From: Paenibacillus sp. MAEPY2
GTDB taxonomy: Bacteria; Bacillota; Bacilli; Paenibacillales; Paenibacillaceae
Assembly (NCBI RefSeq): GCF_000499205.1
Contig: NZ_AWUK01000030.1
Location: 124,001 to 188,000 of the forward strand
DNA length: 64,000 nt
Direction: 5' to 3'
The notes beneath the pieces were generated by a model that did not search any database, had not been told where the DNA came from, and saw nothing but the letters and a program-made list of their open reading frames with translations. Positions 18,468 to 27,870 of this stretch are shown one piece after another (position 1 is the first letter of the stretch; every line of letters begins with the position of its first letter). Position numbers and translations under genes: made by a program.

Positions 18468-20726
18468 TTAAGAAGCGGGAATTACGATTTTCTGTCCAAC
18501 TTTCAGGTTGTGCACATTTGTAATTTTGTTAGCAGAGACAAGCTTGCGCCAGTCCACGCCATATTTCAAACCGATGCGATAGAGATTATCTCCTTTTTTC
18601 ACTACATATACCACTTTGCCGCCTGCTGATTTCTCAGGTTGTGGCTTGGTTGTAGGTTTAGTTGGAGTTGGATCTGGCTTCGTAGGCGTTGGAGCAGGCT
18701 CCGTGCCTGTTTCTGGAGTCGTTGTTGCTTCTCCTGTCAATTTCAAGCCATATTCAGCAAAACCGTCTTTGTTCGTCCCGATGAAGGACATCGCCGGGTT
18801 CGCTTCCACCAATGCTTTGGCATCTGGGGAAGAAGCAAACACCACTTCAAGGTCGTTAAGAGCTGCTGCCGTTACACCTGCGGAAGGCTTAATTGGTGCA
18901 AGCGACCAGTTGCCGTCAGCCGTTGGGTTAATCGTTTTGTTCTCACGGATGTAATCAATGATAACCTGACGGTTCTCATCCGGTGCAGCCAAGACGATAC
19001 GTTTACCGTCCGGGTTAGCCAGTTTGGACGAAGAAGCACGATAGTTATTCGTCGCTACGATGAATTTTTGAGCTGGATCAACCGGTTTGCCATTGAAGCT
19101 CAGATCTTTAATACGGCTAGCCGATGCATTGACAATTGTTGCTTTGCCATCGTATTTGGCTGGTTGAGTCACATCAATTTGGTACGTGACACCATCGATA
19201 ACGTCGAAGTTATACGTCGGGAAGTCCATATTGACCAGCTGTTGCTGTCCGCCTTTAGCCGGATCGATCTGATTGAATTGACCAGCAGACCATTCCAACC
19301 ATTCTTTCAGCTCTGCACCATTAACCATAACGGCATGTACTGTATTCGGATACACGTACAGGTCAGCTACGTTTTTGATAGCAATTGTGCCTTTAGGGAT
19401 ATTCGTGTAATACGAAGCACCTGAACGTCCGCCTGCTTTGAACGGAGCTCCTGCAGACAATACAGGGATATCTTCATATTCTGTTCCTTGCAAATGTTTT
19501 TCGACATACCATTTCTGTGCATTCGTTACAATCTGAATGGATGGATCATCCTGAACCAGTGCAAAGAAGCTGTTGATTGGAGCTGTTGTTTCGCCAACTG
19601 GGCCACGAACATACTCAAGCGTACCTTCATGTTCGTCATGAACAGCATCGACGATCTCTTGATCCGCATCTACCAGAGCTTTTTTGTTAGCTGTGTCATA
19701 GATAGGGCGTGCTTCCACCGCGGAGTCTACCACTTTCCATTTGCCGTCTACCTGTTCGAGGTCCAGATCGATAATCCCGAGGTGGTCGCCCCAGAAGCCT
19801 GGTTCAACGGAAGGAACACCATTGATTGTACCTTTTTCAAGGTCCACACCTTTTTTACCAGCAAAATCAGCGCTTGGGAATACTTTATGGGCATGTCCGA
19901 ACAGAATGGCATTAATGCCTTCAACCTGGCTCAAATACAATACCGAGTTTTCCATCAGATCCGTTTGCGGAATATCTTCAAAACCGGAGTGAGGAATAGC
20001 CACAATAATGTCGGCACCTTCAGCCTTCATTTTAGGAATGAATTTTTTTGCAGTTGCGATAATGTCTTTGGCAATGACTTTGCCTTCCAGATTAGCGCTG
20101 TCCCACTGCATGACTTGTGGCGGTACAAATCCGATGACACCCACTTTGATGGTGTGCTCTTTGCCACTCTCGTCGGTCACTTTTTTGTCTAAAATTTTGT
20201 ACGGGGTAAAATAGTTCTTGTCGTTCGTCTCATCGTCGTCACCGTCATCTACATATACGTTGGCATTGATGTAAGGGAAGTTCGCACCTTCCAGCGTCAT
20301 GTCAAGGAAGTCCAAACCATAGTTAAATTCATGGTTACCGATGTTTCCTGCATCATAATCGAGCAGGTTCATCGCTTTATATACAGGGTGAGTCTCACCC
20401 TTTTTGAGTGGATCAATCTTCGCTACATAATCCCCAAGCGGGTTACCCTGAATCAGGTCACCGTTGTCGAACAGCAAGCTGTTCTTTGCTTCATCACGGG
20501 CTTTTTTGATCAGTGTAGCCGTCTTCGCCAGTCCATACTGGTCTGTCTCTTTGTCGGAATAGTAGTCATAGTTAACTAAGTTGTCGTGAATGTCTGTTGT
20601 TTCCATGATCCGCAATTTAACCTTAGTAGCGTCCGCAGCCGATACAGGTACCGGAAATACCGCAAGCACGTTTAATGCAACCAAAGCGGCAGTCAGGCTC
20701 GATAATACTTTTTTACTCTTTCTCAA
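18468..20726 (-). CDS. Secreted 5'-nucleotidase / 2',3'-cyclic phosphodiesterase with LysM
   Basis: A 752-residue exported enzyme. Signal peptide residues 1-30 end at VSAAD. The metallophosphatase domain (about 35-300) shows ETTDIHDN, DNGDLIQGNP, GNHEFNYG and GHAH. The 5'-nucleotidase C-terminal domain (about 375-560) carries the substrate pocket. A Pro/Thr-rich linker (TPTKPDPTPTKP) leads to a LysM motif at about 707-750 (KGDNLYRIGLKYG), which should hold it to peptidoglycan. The start is a TTG behind GGGAGGGG. It would release phosphate and nucleosides outside the cell, which fits with the pst and nucleoside importers in this window. Confidence 0.94.
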   Translation of the reverse strand: MRKSKKVLSSLTAALVALNVLAVFPVPVSAADATKVKLRIMETTDIHDNLVNYDYYSDKETDQYGLAKTATLIKKARDEAKNSLLFDNGDLIQGNPLGDYVAKIDPLKKGETHPVYKAMNLLDYDAGNIGNHEFNYGLDFLDMTLEGANFPYINANVYVDDGDDDETNDKNYFTPYKILDKKVTDESGKEHTIKVGVIGFVPPQVMQWDSANLEGKVIAKDIIATAKKFIPKMKAEGADIIVAIPHSGFEDIPQTDLMENSVLYLSQVEGINAILFGHAHKVFPSADFAGKKGVDLEKGTINGVPSVEPGFWGDHLGIIDLDLEQVDGKWKVVDSAVEARPIYDTANKKALVDADQEIVDAVHDEHEGTLEYVRGPVGETTAPINSFFALVQDDPSIQIVTNAQKWYVEKHLQGTEYEDIPVLSAGAPFKAGGRSGASYYTNIPKGTIAIKNVADLYVYPNTVHAVMVNGAELKEWLEWSAGQFNQIDPAKGGQQQLVNMDFPTYNFDVIDGVTYQIDVTQPAKYDGKATIVNASASRIKDLSFNGKPVDPAQKFIVATNNYRASSSKLANPDGKRIVLAAPDENRQVIIDYIRENKTINPTADGNWSLAPIKPSAGVTAAALNDLEVVFASSPDAKALVEANPAMSFIGTNKDGFAEYGLKLTGEATTTPETGTEPAPTPTKPDPTPTKPTTKPQPEKSAGGKVVYVVKKGDNLYRIGLKYGVDWRKLVSANKITNVHNLKVGQKIVIPAS

Positions 20727-21103
20727 AATAACCCCTCCCGGTTATGTACATTGAATCATGCATTAGTAAGCAAACGAATAAGCGCAGAAATGCGAAAGAT
20801 CTCATGGGTTGTGCGTACTGATTTTCTGAACGTATGCATCAGAATTTCAGGTTAGTTTATCTCACATGAACATCTATTCATATCTTTGCGTATCGTTTAC
20901 ATTCCAAATCATAACGCAATGTTTAGCCATTGAAAAGCATTATTTTTTACGTTATCCGCATATACCTGACCAAGTTTACATTATCATGCGTGATTTCGAC
21001 ATATTTTGCATATTTTTGGATGAAAACAGTTTACACACTCTGTTAAAAACGTATATTACATGCGGCTTACATCTATATCCATATTAGCTGAATCCGTTCA
21101 TAC
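20727..21103. other. AT-rich intergenic region ahead of the nucleotidase gene
   Basis: About 380 bases without a gene. A single good PhoP half-site (TTAACA on the minus strand near 21043) is followed by only poor repeats, so I do not call a Pho box. No clear SigA promoter stands out. Confidence 0.4.
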
Positions 21104-21137
21104 AAAAAACCGTGAAGCCTTCTGGCGTTCACGGTTG
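21104..21137 (-). terminator. Terminator of the PNPOx-like gene
   Basis: AACCGTGAA and TTCACGGTT form the stem around an 11-base loop, with a U-run on the minus strand. Confidence 0.88.
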
Positions 21138-21202
21138 GCTATTTCTTTTCCGAGTAGTTGGCACTGCCTCCCACTATGAAAAGGTGATTTTCAACATTGA
21201 AA

Positions 21203-21619
21203 TTACTTCTCCCACACCTGATGCTCATGATCTTTGCCAGTGTATTCAATCCGATTGGGGGTAATGTCCAGAATGACATAATTGGGATCGTTCGGGCCGT
21301 CAAACCATGCTTTTAATTCATCATTCCATACCTGTTCACGCAAACCTTCATTTTTCGTCACTTCACATGTTCCTTCGATCTCGACCACTTCCTTGGAGCC
21401 ACCCGCTTCATAACCTAACAAAAGGCTGACGTTCGGATTATTCTCCAGCTCCTCTACCTTGTGCGTACGACGGTTTGTTGCCAGATGAATGTTCATTCCA
21501 TCGTTAAAAAGCGCCATATAGCGGGATTTCGGTTTACCGTTCTCCACCGTGGAGAAACTGCAAAAAGGGTTATTTTCCAATGCTTTTACAATGTTTTGTT
21601 CCAATTCAGTCTGGTTCAT
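21203..21619 (-). CDS. Pyridoxamine 5'-phosphate oxidase family protein
   Basis: A 138-residue split-barrel flavin-binding protein of the general stress protein 26 type. Segments include NPFCSFSTVENGKPKSRYM, the HKVEELENNPNVSLLLGY stretch common in this family, and a C-terminal DITPNRIEY. It begins at an ATG behind AAAGGAG and is monocistronic. It may reduce or bind FMN, F420 or haem; true pyridoxamine phosphate oxidase activity is unlikely for this subgroup. Confidence 0.85.
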   Translation of the reverse strand: MNQTELEQNIVKALENNPFCSFSTVENGKPKSRYMALFNDGMNIHLATNRRTHKVEELENNPNVSLLLGYEAGGSKEVVEIEGTCEVTKNEGLREQVWNDELKAWFDGPNDPNYVILDITPNRIEYTGKDHEHQVWEK

Positions 21620-21667
21620 GGGGATTGCTCCTTTCGGTTAGAGGGGATATTTGAAGAACTCCTGTAG

Positions 21668-21709
21668 GCGGCCGTTACGGGTACGGATCGTTCTTTGGAT
21701 CGCTGTTGT
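21668..21709. repeat. Family 2 repeat, left half
   Basis: GCGGCCGTTACGGGTACGG and the following bases match the left half of the copy at 13018-13092. The right half is found 250 bases away, on the other side of the structured element. Confidence 0.55.
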
Positions 21710-21741
21710 CTCGCAATGATCCTGATCATTTCCTCGTATAA

Positions 21742-21919
21742 GTTGGACTAAAGACGATTTACACTGACACTACGAAGACAGAACAACCTTCCAATCGCTG
21801 TTATCCCCAGATTTTTTTAATTCCCTTTTCTCAAGGGAAAATCCGGTGATAAAGGCGAACGCTTCGCTTTTTCAGGTTTCTTCTGTCCTCTCCGTTATCG
21901 TGTAAATGTTTTATTCAAC
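21742..21919 (-). repeat. Structured dispersed element, copy 1
   Basis: About 178 bp with terminal inverted repeats: GTTGGACTAAA at the left, and at the right a sequence whose complement is GTTGAATAAAA. Copies 2 (41110-41300) and 3 (59718-59907) align over nearly the whole length. As minus-strand RNA it can pair GACAGAA with TTCTGTC, AATCTGGGGATA with TATCACCGGATT, and fold a GCGAAGCGTTCGC hairpin and a TTCCCTT/AAGGGAA hairpin. No reading frame of note is present. It lies downstream of the Nudix gene, in the same sense. Confidence 0.8.
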
Positions 21920-21959
21920 GGATATATAAGTGAAAATCTAGGATGCAGGCGAACACTTC

Positions 21960-21998
21960 GCTTCTTCAGAATCGATTCCGTCCCCTTCACTACTTCCA
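21960..21998. repeat. Family 2 repeat, right half
   Basis: CTTCTTCAGAATCGATTCCG and CCACTACT-like flank match the right half of the copy at 13018-13092. Together with 21668-21709 it brackets structured element copy 1. Confidence 0.55.
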
Positions 21999-22166
21999 CT
22001 GTTCTTCAACATTAGGGTAGATAAGCTAAAATCTCAAAGAGAAGCATACTTGATTGCCTATCTCTGATATCTTTGCTTATATCACGTTGGTGTAATAAGC
22101 CTGTACTTATAGTGTACCCACCTCACCTATGGTGAATCCATGAACCCGTTCATAAACGTGACAGTT

Positions 22167-22625
22167 TTAATTCAAATCTCCCAGGTAAATGCGTGACGAA
22201 TTCTTATTTTGCAACAACTCACCAATTGTTTTCGGATATAAGCGAACCTTGGACAGCTCTTCAAGGGGAATCCATTCTACAGCTACCTGATGGTCGTCTG
22301 GACTGGAGCCTTCAAAGATCGTAGCTTTCGGATCTATTAACTTGCATTCAAAATAAAATTCAACCTGGTGCACATCGGCATCCCACTCGGCAAATTCGTG
22401 GTTTTTCCCAATGTACTCCCGGATATGCAGCAGTTCTCTCACGGTCACCGCCTGTCCAATCTCCTCCAGACATTCACGGGCAACCGCATCCTTGAGCTCC
22501 TCGCCCTTCTCCTGTCCTCCGCCGGGGAAAACATAAGCTGCACCATATTGATCCTCCAACCGGATCACCAGCAGACGTCCATCCTGTACGATAACGGCCT
22601 TCGCCGAATTACGTATCGGTTTCAT
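22167..22625 (-). CDS. Nudix hydrolase
   Basis: A 152-residue pyrophosphohydrolase. The Nudix box GX5EX7REUXEEXGU is at residues 36-58 (GGQEKGEELKDAV, then RECLEEIGQ). The N-terminal SAKAVIVQDGRLLVIR and later YFECKLI strands complete the fold. Substrate cannot be predicted; oxidised nucleotides or nucleotide sugars are typical. It starts behind GTAAGGAG at slightly long spacing and is separated from the pxp operon by 65 bases. Confidence 0.9.
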   Translation of the reverse strand: MKPIRNSAKAVIVQDGRLLVIRLEDQYGAAYVFPGGGQEKGEELKDAVARECLEEIGQAVTVRELLHIREYIGKNHEFAEWDADVHQVEFYFECKLIDPKATIFEGSSPDDHQVAVEWIPLEELSKVRLYPKTIGELLQNKNSSRIYLGDLN

Positions 22626-22690
22626 GTTATAGTTTCACTCCTTACAAATTCGTATAGTTCGCCCCTACCAGCCCTCGGTTACTGTAGCAA

Positions 22691-23461
22691 TTATCTAGCA
22701 ACTCCAGGCGCAGACAACGTAACTCCCTCAGATTCAAGCAACGTACGAATCTCTTGAGCAAATGTAAGAGCATGCGCACCGTCACCGTGAATGCAAATCG
22801 TCTCGGCTTTAATGGGGACAAGTGTGCCCTCCGCTGACAGCACGATACCCTCTTTCACCATGCGCAGCACTTGAGCAAGGGCTTTTTCCGTCTGCTCGAT
22901 GATTGCCCCGGGCTGACTGCGCGGTGTTAGTGTCCCATCAGGTGCGTAGGTCCGATCCGCAAAAACTTCACTCACGCTGCGCAGTCCAATGCGATCCGCT
23001 GCCTGTATCATTGCACTTCCGGCTAAGCCATATAGATACAGATCCGGTTGTACTTTATAAATAGCCTCGGCGATTCCCTCAGCGAGCCGATCATCTTCAG
23101 CAGCCATGTTATACAAGGCCCCATGAGGTTTCACATGATGCATGCGTCCTCCGGATGAGCGTACAAAAGCATCCAGCGCGCCAATTTGGTATACAACCAT
23201 GTCATAGGCTTCCCGTGGCGTAATGTCCATACGTCTCCTACCGAAGCCTTGCAAATCCGGCAGACCGGGATGGGCACCGATCGCAACCTGATGCTCCAAT
23301 GCTTGCTGCACCGTTTGCCGCATCGTTTCCGGGTCACCCGCATGAAATCCACAAGCGATGTTGGCTGAAGTAGTTAGCCTCAGAATCGCCACATCCGACT
23401 CCATTCGGTACACCCCGAAACTTTCACCCAGGTCACAATTGATATCCACCACCATGTTCAT
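22691..23461 (-). CDS. pxpA: 5-oxoprolinase subunit A (LamB/YcsF family)
   Basis: A 256-residue subunit of the ATP-dependent enzyme that opens 5-oxoproline (pyroglutamate) to glutamate. The family start [12 protein letters not shown] and motifs [27 protein letters not shown] and [10 protein letters not shown] are present. The ATG at 23461 overlaps the pxpC stop by four bases, and GGGG precedes it. It is the last gene of pxpB-pxpC-pxpA. Confidence 0.95.
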   Translation of the reverse strand: MNMVVDINCDLGESFGVYRMESDVAILRLTTSANIACGFHAGDPETMRQTVQQALEHQVAIGAHPGLPDLQGFGRRRMDITPREAYDMVVYQIGALDAFVRSSGGRMHHVKPHGALYNMAAEDDRLAEGIAEAIYKVQPDLYLYGLAGSAMIQAADRIGLRSVSEVFADRTYAPDGTLTPRSQPGAIIEQTEKALAQVLRMVKEGIVLSAEGTLVPIKAETICIHGDGAHALTFAQEIRTLLESEGVTLSAPGVAR

Positions 23462-24486
23462 TGAAGGCCCCCCATTTCTGCCAATCTCCTGCGAACCAGC
23501 TGATCGGTCAGCTTCCAATTCAGCTCCTGTTCCAGGAATAGTTGCTGCGCTTCTTCATATGTAATCTCCTTAAAAGCAACTTTTGCCCCGGGCCGTGCCT
23601 GTGCCAATATTGGCAAATCCACGCGGGTCACCTGTGCGATTACAGGATAGCCTCCAATGGTCTGATGATCGGCCATCAATATAATGGGCTGACCGTCTGC
23701 TGGCACCTGCACCGTGCCATAGGTGACTGCTTCAGACAACCGATCCATTGGCTGACCGATTTCCAGCTTTGCACCTTCCAATCGATAACCCATCCGATCC
23801 GATTGGGGAGAGATCACATATCGTTCTTGATGGAATCGTTCAAGGCTATTTTTATCAAACTCTGCACTGTCCTTGCCCGCCATGACACGAATGACAGGAT
23901 GAGCTTGGTAGGCGGGCCATTCCCTGCTAGACAAATACCAGACAGGTGCATGCATCCGTCGGTTGTTCTTTTCAGCGTAAAGGCTCAGACTATGCAACGT
24001 CGCTTGCGCTTCGCGAGAAGCTTCCCCCACAGGCAACCTGTCGCCCACCTGTAAGGCACGCCCTTTCAGCCCACCAATACCTGTTTTGAGATCCGTGCTT
24101 CGGCTGCCCATGACCTCAGGTACTGCGGTTCCACCAGCAACCGCCATATAGGCCCGCAAACCAGAGTGGCATCGACCAAATCTCAGCACACTTCCAGCAA
24201 GAATCACGGTCGGACGCCATAGGGGAACAGGCAGGCCATCCACCGTTGCCGTCAGATCCGCTCCACATAAAGAGATCAGCTGATTTTCATGGAAATGAAG
24301 CTCCGGTCCCGTCATCGTCATCTCCAGCACAGCTGCATCACGGGAATTTCCAACCAATACATTCGCTGCTCTGGCTGCAAAGGTATCCATAACCCCACCT
24401 GGATGTATCCCATACCGGCGAAATCCCGTTCTTCCTTCATCCTGCACGGTGGATAACAGACCTGGGCGAATGACCTCAATACTCAT
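23458..24486 (-). CDS. pxpC: 5-oxoprolinase subunit C (biotin-dependent carboxyltransferase family)
   Basis: A 342-residue subunit with the KipA/AHS2 fold: [17 protein letters not shown] at the start, [18 protein letters not shown], then [18 protein letters not shown]. It acts with PxpB on the phosphorylated oxoproline intermediate. It overlaps pxpB by four bases and pxpA by four bases, so all three are translated together. Confidence 0.94.
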   Translation of the reverse strand: MSIEVIRPGLLSTVQDEGRTGFRRYGIHPGGVMDTFAARAANVLVGNSRDAAVLEMTMTGPELHFHENQLISLCGADLTATVDGLPVPLWRPTVILAGSVLRFGRCHSGLRAYMAVAGGTAVPEVMGSRSTDLKTGIGGLKGRALQVGDRLPVGEASREAQATLHSLSLYAEKNNRRMHAPVWYLSSREWPAYQAHPVIRVMAGKDSAEFDKNSLERFHQERYVISPQSDRMGYRLEGAKLEIGQPMDRLSEAVTYGTVQVPADGQPIILMADHQTIGGYPVIAQVTRVDLPILAQARPGAKVAFKEITYEEAQQLFLEQELNWKLTDQLVRRRLAEMGGLQ

Positions 24487-25193
24487 CGTTCGCCCTCCTT
24501 CTGTTCCAAATATTCCTGAAGTGATATTGACACAAAACGAACCCGATCACCCGCTGCAAGCAGGCTCGGGGGATCTTCCGTCGGACGAAATAGTGCCAGC
24601 GGCGTTCGACCAATACATTGCCATCCGCCGGGAGTCGATACCGGATAAACTCCGGTTTGTTTGCCACCAATGCCCACCGTTCCTGCTTCAACCCGAAGTC
24701 GAGGTGTGGGTCGTCTAGGCGTAGCAATCTTCTCCGATAATCCGCCCAGATAAGGAAAACCCGGTGCAAATCCAATCATGTGAACCAGGTAATCGCCAGA
24801 TGTATGAATAGCTATGACCTCATCTGGCGTAAGCCCATGTTCAGTAGCGACGTATTCCAGGTCGGGACCGAGTTCACCACCATAACATACCGGAATAATA
24901 ACTGTTCTGGTGTGATCCTCCGCTGCTTCTTCCATTCTATTCAAATGATGAAGCAGTACCCTGCATACCTCGTGGTACGGATTGATCAACGGATCATAGA
25001 ACAGCGTGACCGAAGCAAACGAAGGTAACCATTCGAAGACACCCGGTATAAGGCTTTTTTCCAGTAAAGCACATACCGACATCACCCTCCGGTGCACCGC
25101 TTCAGATATGGCATCCCCACAACGGATGATAACCCCTGTTTCGCCCAGAGGAGACAGCAAATCCTCAGTCCATGAATACGGCATTTCGGCCAT
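24483..25193 (-). CDS. pxpB: 5-oxoprolinase subunit B (KipI/AHS1 family)
   Basis: A 236-residue subunit. Key segments are LGETGVIIRCGD, IPVCYGGELGPDLEYVA, HTSGDYLVHMIGFAPGFPYLGGL and VSTPGGWQCIGRTPL. The Bacillus homologue was first described as the sporulation kinase inhibitor KipI; the operon with PxpA and PxpC supports the 5-oxoprolinase role. The ATG at 25193 behind GGAGGGGG is used. Confidence 0.94.
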   Translation of the reverse strand: MAEMPYSWTEDLLSPLGETGVIIRCGDAISEAVHRRVMSVCALLEKSLIPGVFEWLPSFASVTLFYDPLINPYHEVCRVLLHHLNRMEEAAEDHTRTVIIPVCYGGELGPDLEYVATEHGLTPDEVIAIHTSGDYLVHMIGFAPGFPYLGGLSEKIATPRRPTPRLRVEAGTVGIGGKQTGVYPVSTPGGWQCIGRTPLALFRPTEDPPSLLAAGDRVRFVSISLQEYLEQKEGER

Positions 25194-25301
25194 GCCATCC
25201 CCCTCCTTGTGCACAAGTTTATAATCCTTTGATCATTGTTTCTCCAAAGCCTGCAAAATAAGTGAACGGACAGCAGGGAAAGGCTCTGCTTCTTCCGTCT
25301 A

Positions 25302-25892
25302 TCACAACTCCTTGGAGGAATCCAGATGCACGCTGCAATTGTATAGCCCACACTGCCAGGATTCCGCTTCCCAAGAAATCCGGGTGATCGACGTGTTGGA
25401 CAGCTTTGCGCTCACATCAAGCTCAGGCACCAGACCTCGCAGAGTATTACGAAGAATGGCGCCATGACTGACAACGATGACTTTACCATTGGGATGCTGA
25501 CGTACAATATCTTCTAACGCGGCACTACCTCGCGCCATGCCTGCATCCGCAAGCTCCCGGCCCAAATCGAGATTACTCCAATCCGCTCCCCACCGGGCTA
25601 GACGCTCAGCTTCGGTCGTACCTTCCACCTGTCCACCGCCCATCTCACGTAGTCTCGGGTCCAACTGAATCTCCTGAATTCCCAAGCGATCTCCGATGAT
25701 GCTTGCCGTCTCACTTGCACGCTCCAGGTCACTTGCATAGATGGCATCCCATTTTTCCTCACTCAGTCTTGCGGCAAGCAATACTGCCTGTTCTCTTCCT
25801 TCCTGATCCAGCGGATTATCCGTTTGTCCCTGCGAACGTTTCTCTTTATTCCACGCCGTGCTTCCATGGCGAATCAATGCGATCTGTGTCAT
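25302..25892 (-). CDS. Histidine phosphatase family protein
   Basis: A 196-residue phosphoglycerate-mutase-like phosphatase. The catalytic RHG is at residues 8-10 (LIRHGSTAWN), with a second Arg in YASDLERASET and the second catalytic His in VVSHGA. The substrate is unknown; small sugar phosphates or cobalamin intermediates occur in the family. Its ATG overlaps the stop of the DinB-like gene by four bases. It is the last gene of the small-enzyme run upstream of pxpB, 108 bases away. Confidence 0.9.
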   Translation of the reverse strand: MTQIALIRHGSTAWNKEKRSQGQTDNPLDQEGREQAVLLAARLSEEKWDAIYASDLERASETASIIGDRLGIQEIQLDPRLREMGGGQVEGTTEAERLARWGADWSNLDLGRELADAGMARGSAALEDIVRQHPNGKVIVVSHGAILRNTLRGLVPELDVSAKLSNTSITRISWEAESWQCGLYNCSVHLDSSKEL

Positions 25893-26473
25893 TGCTGTTC
25901 CTCACCTTTTTCTATACGTAATTCATCATCTGTAAAATGTTTTCGTGCCTTCGGTTTGGCAAATTTGCCACCATTATATTGACTAGAACCGTTTCTCGGA
26001 ATGGAAAGACTGTTCCATGAGGTTTCTTTGAGCATTTTGGCTGCATAGATAATCTGTCCCACATGATAAGGATAGTGCGCCAATTGCCGGATGATTGCCT
26101 CCATAACGGTATGTCCTTCATTGCGAATATATATGATATGCGACAGTTGCTCCGGTGTAAAAGAACGAATGGCTCCAAGCAGACAGTTCCAGCCTTCCTC
26201 CCATTTGGCAAGCAGCTCTTCTCGGGTCGAGATATCATTCACGAATTCGGCATCTCGCTCACGCCACGGCTTCTCTCCATCAGTTGTCAGTACATCCGTC
26301 CAACGGGACAGCATATTGCCCCAGAGATGCTTCACAATAACCGCAATGCTGTTGGCATCTTCATTCCAGGATTGAAACAGCTGCTCAGACTCCAGTTGCT
26401 CCATAGCCTTCTCCCCAAGCTGCTTATAATACAGAAATTGCTTCTCGGCTGTATCCAGAAATACTTGATTCAT
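25889..26473 (-). CDS. DUF1572 / DinB-like protein
   Basis: A 194-residue predicted four-helix bundle. Conserved His positions in IAVIVKHLWGNM and IIRQLAHYPYHVGQIIYAAK are spaced as in metal-binding DinB/YfiT proteins. DUF1572 members are thought to be metal-dependent, thiol-linked enzymes, but function is not established. I take the ATG at 26473; a GTG two codons upstream is possible. Overlaps the phosphatase gene by four bases. Confidence 0.85.
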   Translation of the reverse strand: MNQVFLDTAEKQFLYYKQLGEKAMEQLESEQLFQSWNEDANSIAVIVKHLWGNMLSRWTDVLTTDGEKPWRERDAEFVNDISTREELLAKWEEGWNCLLGAIRSFTPEQLSHIIYIRNEGHTVMEAIIRQLAHYPYHVGQIIYAAKMLKETSWNSLSIPRNGSSQYNGGKFAKPKARKHFTDDELRIEKGEEQQ

Positions 26474-26506
26474 GTCCACGCGTTCACAACCCTTCGCAAA
26501 AAGTCT

Positions 26507-26836
26507 TTATTCAGGAAAGGAAAACGTCCCGTCCTCATTCGGTTCAAAGGAAATAACTTTTCGTACAGCGTCTAAATTAAGTTCACCATAAATATGTGGA
26601 AAAAGTTCATTCAACTCATACAGGTCCTCATACACCAGTTCCGGCTTCAAGTCCCTCTCATCAATACCAAGCAATAACAAATCCGTACGCCCTTGATAAA
26701 ATTGAGCCGCTACCCATGGAATTTGTTCTTTGGTGGAACAATGAATGAAACCATCCGTCTCCAGGCTATCCGGTGCATATACGCTCTGCTTGGATACCTG
26801 CTCCCATACCGCTCGGGAAATAATACTGTAGATCAT
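26507..26836 (-). CDS. DUF952 domain protein
   Basis: A 109-residue protein matching DUF952 along its full length: the start IYSIISRAVWEQ, then ETDGFIHCSTKEQIPWVA and PHIYGELNLDAV. Proteins of this family resemble ADP-ribosyltransferase-like folds in the glutathione S-transferase-associated group, but no activity is established. It is preceded by GGAGG and lies between the GNAT and DinB-like genes. Confidence 0.85.
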   Translation of the reverse strand: MIYSIISRAVWEQVSKQSVYAPDSLETDGFIHCSTKEQIPWVAAQFYQGRTDLLLLGIDERDLKPELVYEDLYELNELFPHIYGELNLDAVRKVISFEPNEDGTFSFPE

Positions 26837-26887
26837 TGTTCCGCCTCCTTCAATTTCTTCTATGTATCCTGCACGTCATTGGAAGTA

Positions 26888-27463
26888 TTATAGATCATCC
26901 CGGATACGTGAGTACAATTTTTGATCTGTAAACACACCTTTGATCTTCAATTGTTTGCGCAGTAAACCTTCAACTGACATGCCCAGCTTCTCCATCACTC
27001 GTGCAGATCCGATATTGCCTGCATTACATTTCCCCTCCAGCCGATTGCAGTCCAATTCCTGAAAACAGTATTCAACAATTGGCTGCATCGCTTCTGCCGC
27101 GAGGCCTTTGCCCCAATAACTGCTGGCTATCGCGTATCCCAGTTCGGCACTCTGCATGGGTTCATTAAGATGGAAAATACCACCTCGACCGATCAGCTTC
27201 CCCGTTTCCTTCAGAATAAAGGCCCATATATAGACAGTTTTCTTCTCATAATTGTCCAACACTCTTTGAATATATTGAACGGAGTCGTCCAACGTCTCAT
27301 GGCAGTTCCACAAACTTTGCTGACTCACCCTCGGATCGGAGGCAAACATAAAATAATCATCGAGGTCGTTAAGCGTAAGACGTCTCAGTACCAACCGCTC
27401 TGTCTCAAACTCGGGTGATTCTGCAAAAAGCTTCTCAATATTCACGTAAGCCCCACTCCCCAT
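26888..27463 (-). CDS. GNAT N-acetyltransferase (RimJ/RimL type)
   Basis: A 191-residue acetyltransferase. It shows the RimJ/L layout: ETERLVLRRLTLNDLDDYF, GYAIASSYWGKGLAAEAM (acetyl-CoA loop) and NIGSARVMEKLGMSVEG. The ATG at 27463 sits two bases after the DUF2809 stop, with AGAAGG inside that gene as ribosome site. It may acetylate a ribosomal protein N-terminus or a small amine; the target is unknown. Confidence 0.88.
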   Translation of the reverse strand: MGSGAYVNIEKLFAESPEFETERLVLRRLTLNDLDDYFMFASDPRVSQQSLWNCHETLDDSVQYIQRVLDNYEKKTVYIWAFILKETGKLIGRGGIFHLNEPMQSAELGYAIASSYWGKGLAAEAMQPIVEYCFQELDCNRLEGKCNAGNIGSARVMEKLGMSVEGLLRKQLKIKGVFTDQKLYSRIRDDL

Positions 27464-27465
27464 TA

Positions 27466-27864
27466 TCAAGCCTTCTCATTTCTCAGGAAATAACGGTCAA
27501 TCCCATACACAAACAGAATGCCGACAGCATACCTCAGCAGATCCATCGCCAGAAATCCATGTCCCAAAATAAGCGCACCCAGCACTGTTGAACGCACTTC
27601 GTTCAGCCAAGGGGTCTGAATTATTTGTGAACATTCGATAGCCCAGCTGAAAATCAGGCTAACTATCATCGCCCACTCTCTGCTGCGATTAATCCATAAC
27701 ATGCGTATCCCAAAATAGATCATCCCTGCCCACAAGGCGTCACCGAAATGCTCACGCACAAAAATCGGTAAAAGTGCACCAAAGTGCCTGGACGCCAACC
27801 CTGCCGCCATGGTTATGATCACTGCGGTGAAATAAATCAGCCTGTCTTTGCTAAATACGGTCAT
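27466..27864 (-). CDS. DUF2809 membrane protein
   Basis: A 132-residue protein with four hydrophobic helices. LASRHFGALLPIFVREHFGDALWAGMIYF and SWAIECSQIIQTPWLNEVR (shown here in parts) are typical of DUF2809. The family has no assigned function. It is tightly spaced with GrpB upstream and GNAT downstream. Confidence 0.85.
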   Translation of the reverse strand: MTVFSKDRLIYFTAVIITMAAGLASRHFGALLPIFVREHFGDALWAGMIYFGIRMLWINRSREWAMIVSLIFSWAIECSQIIQTPWLNEVRSTVLGALILGHGFLAMDLLRYAVGILFVYGIDRYFLRNEKA

Positions 27865-27870
27865 CACGAA

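Noticed and set aside
19488-20192. 234-codon frame opposite the 5'-nucleotidase
   Set aside because: Antisense shadow without family resemblance or start signals.
20870-21060. Possible Pho box ahead of the 5'-nucleotidase
   Set aside because: Only one hexamer fits well; the following repeats at 11-bp steps do not match the consensus.
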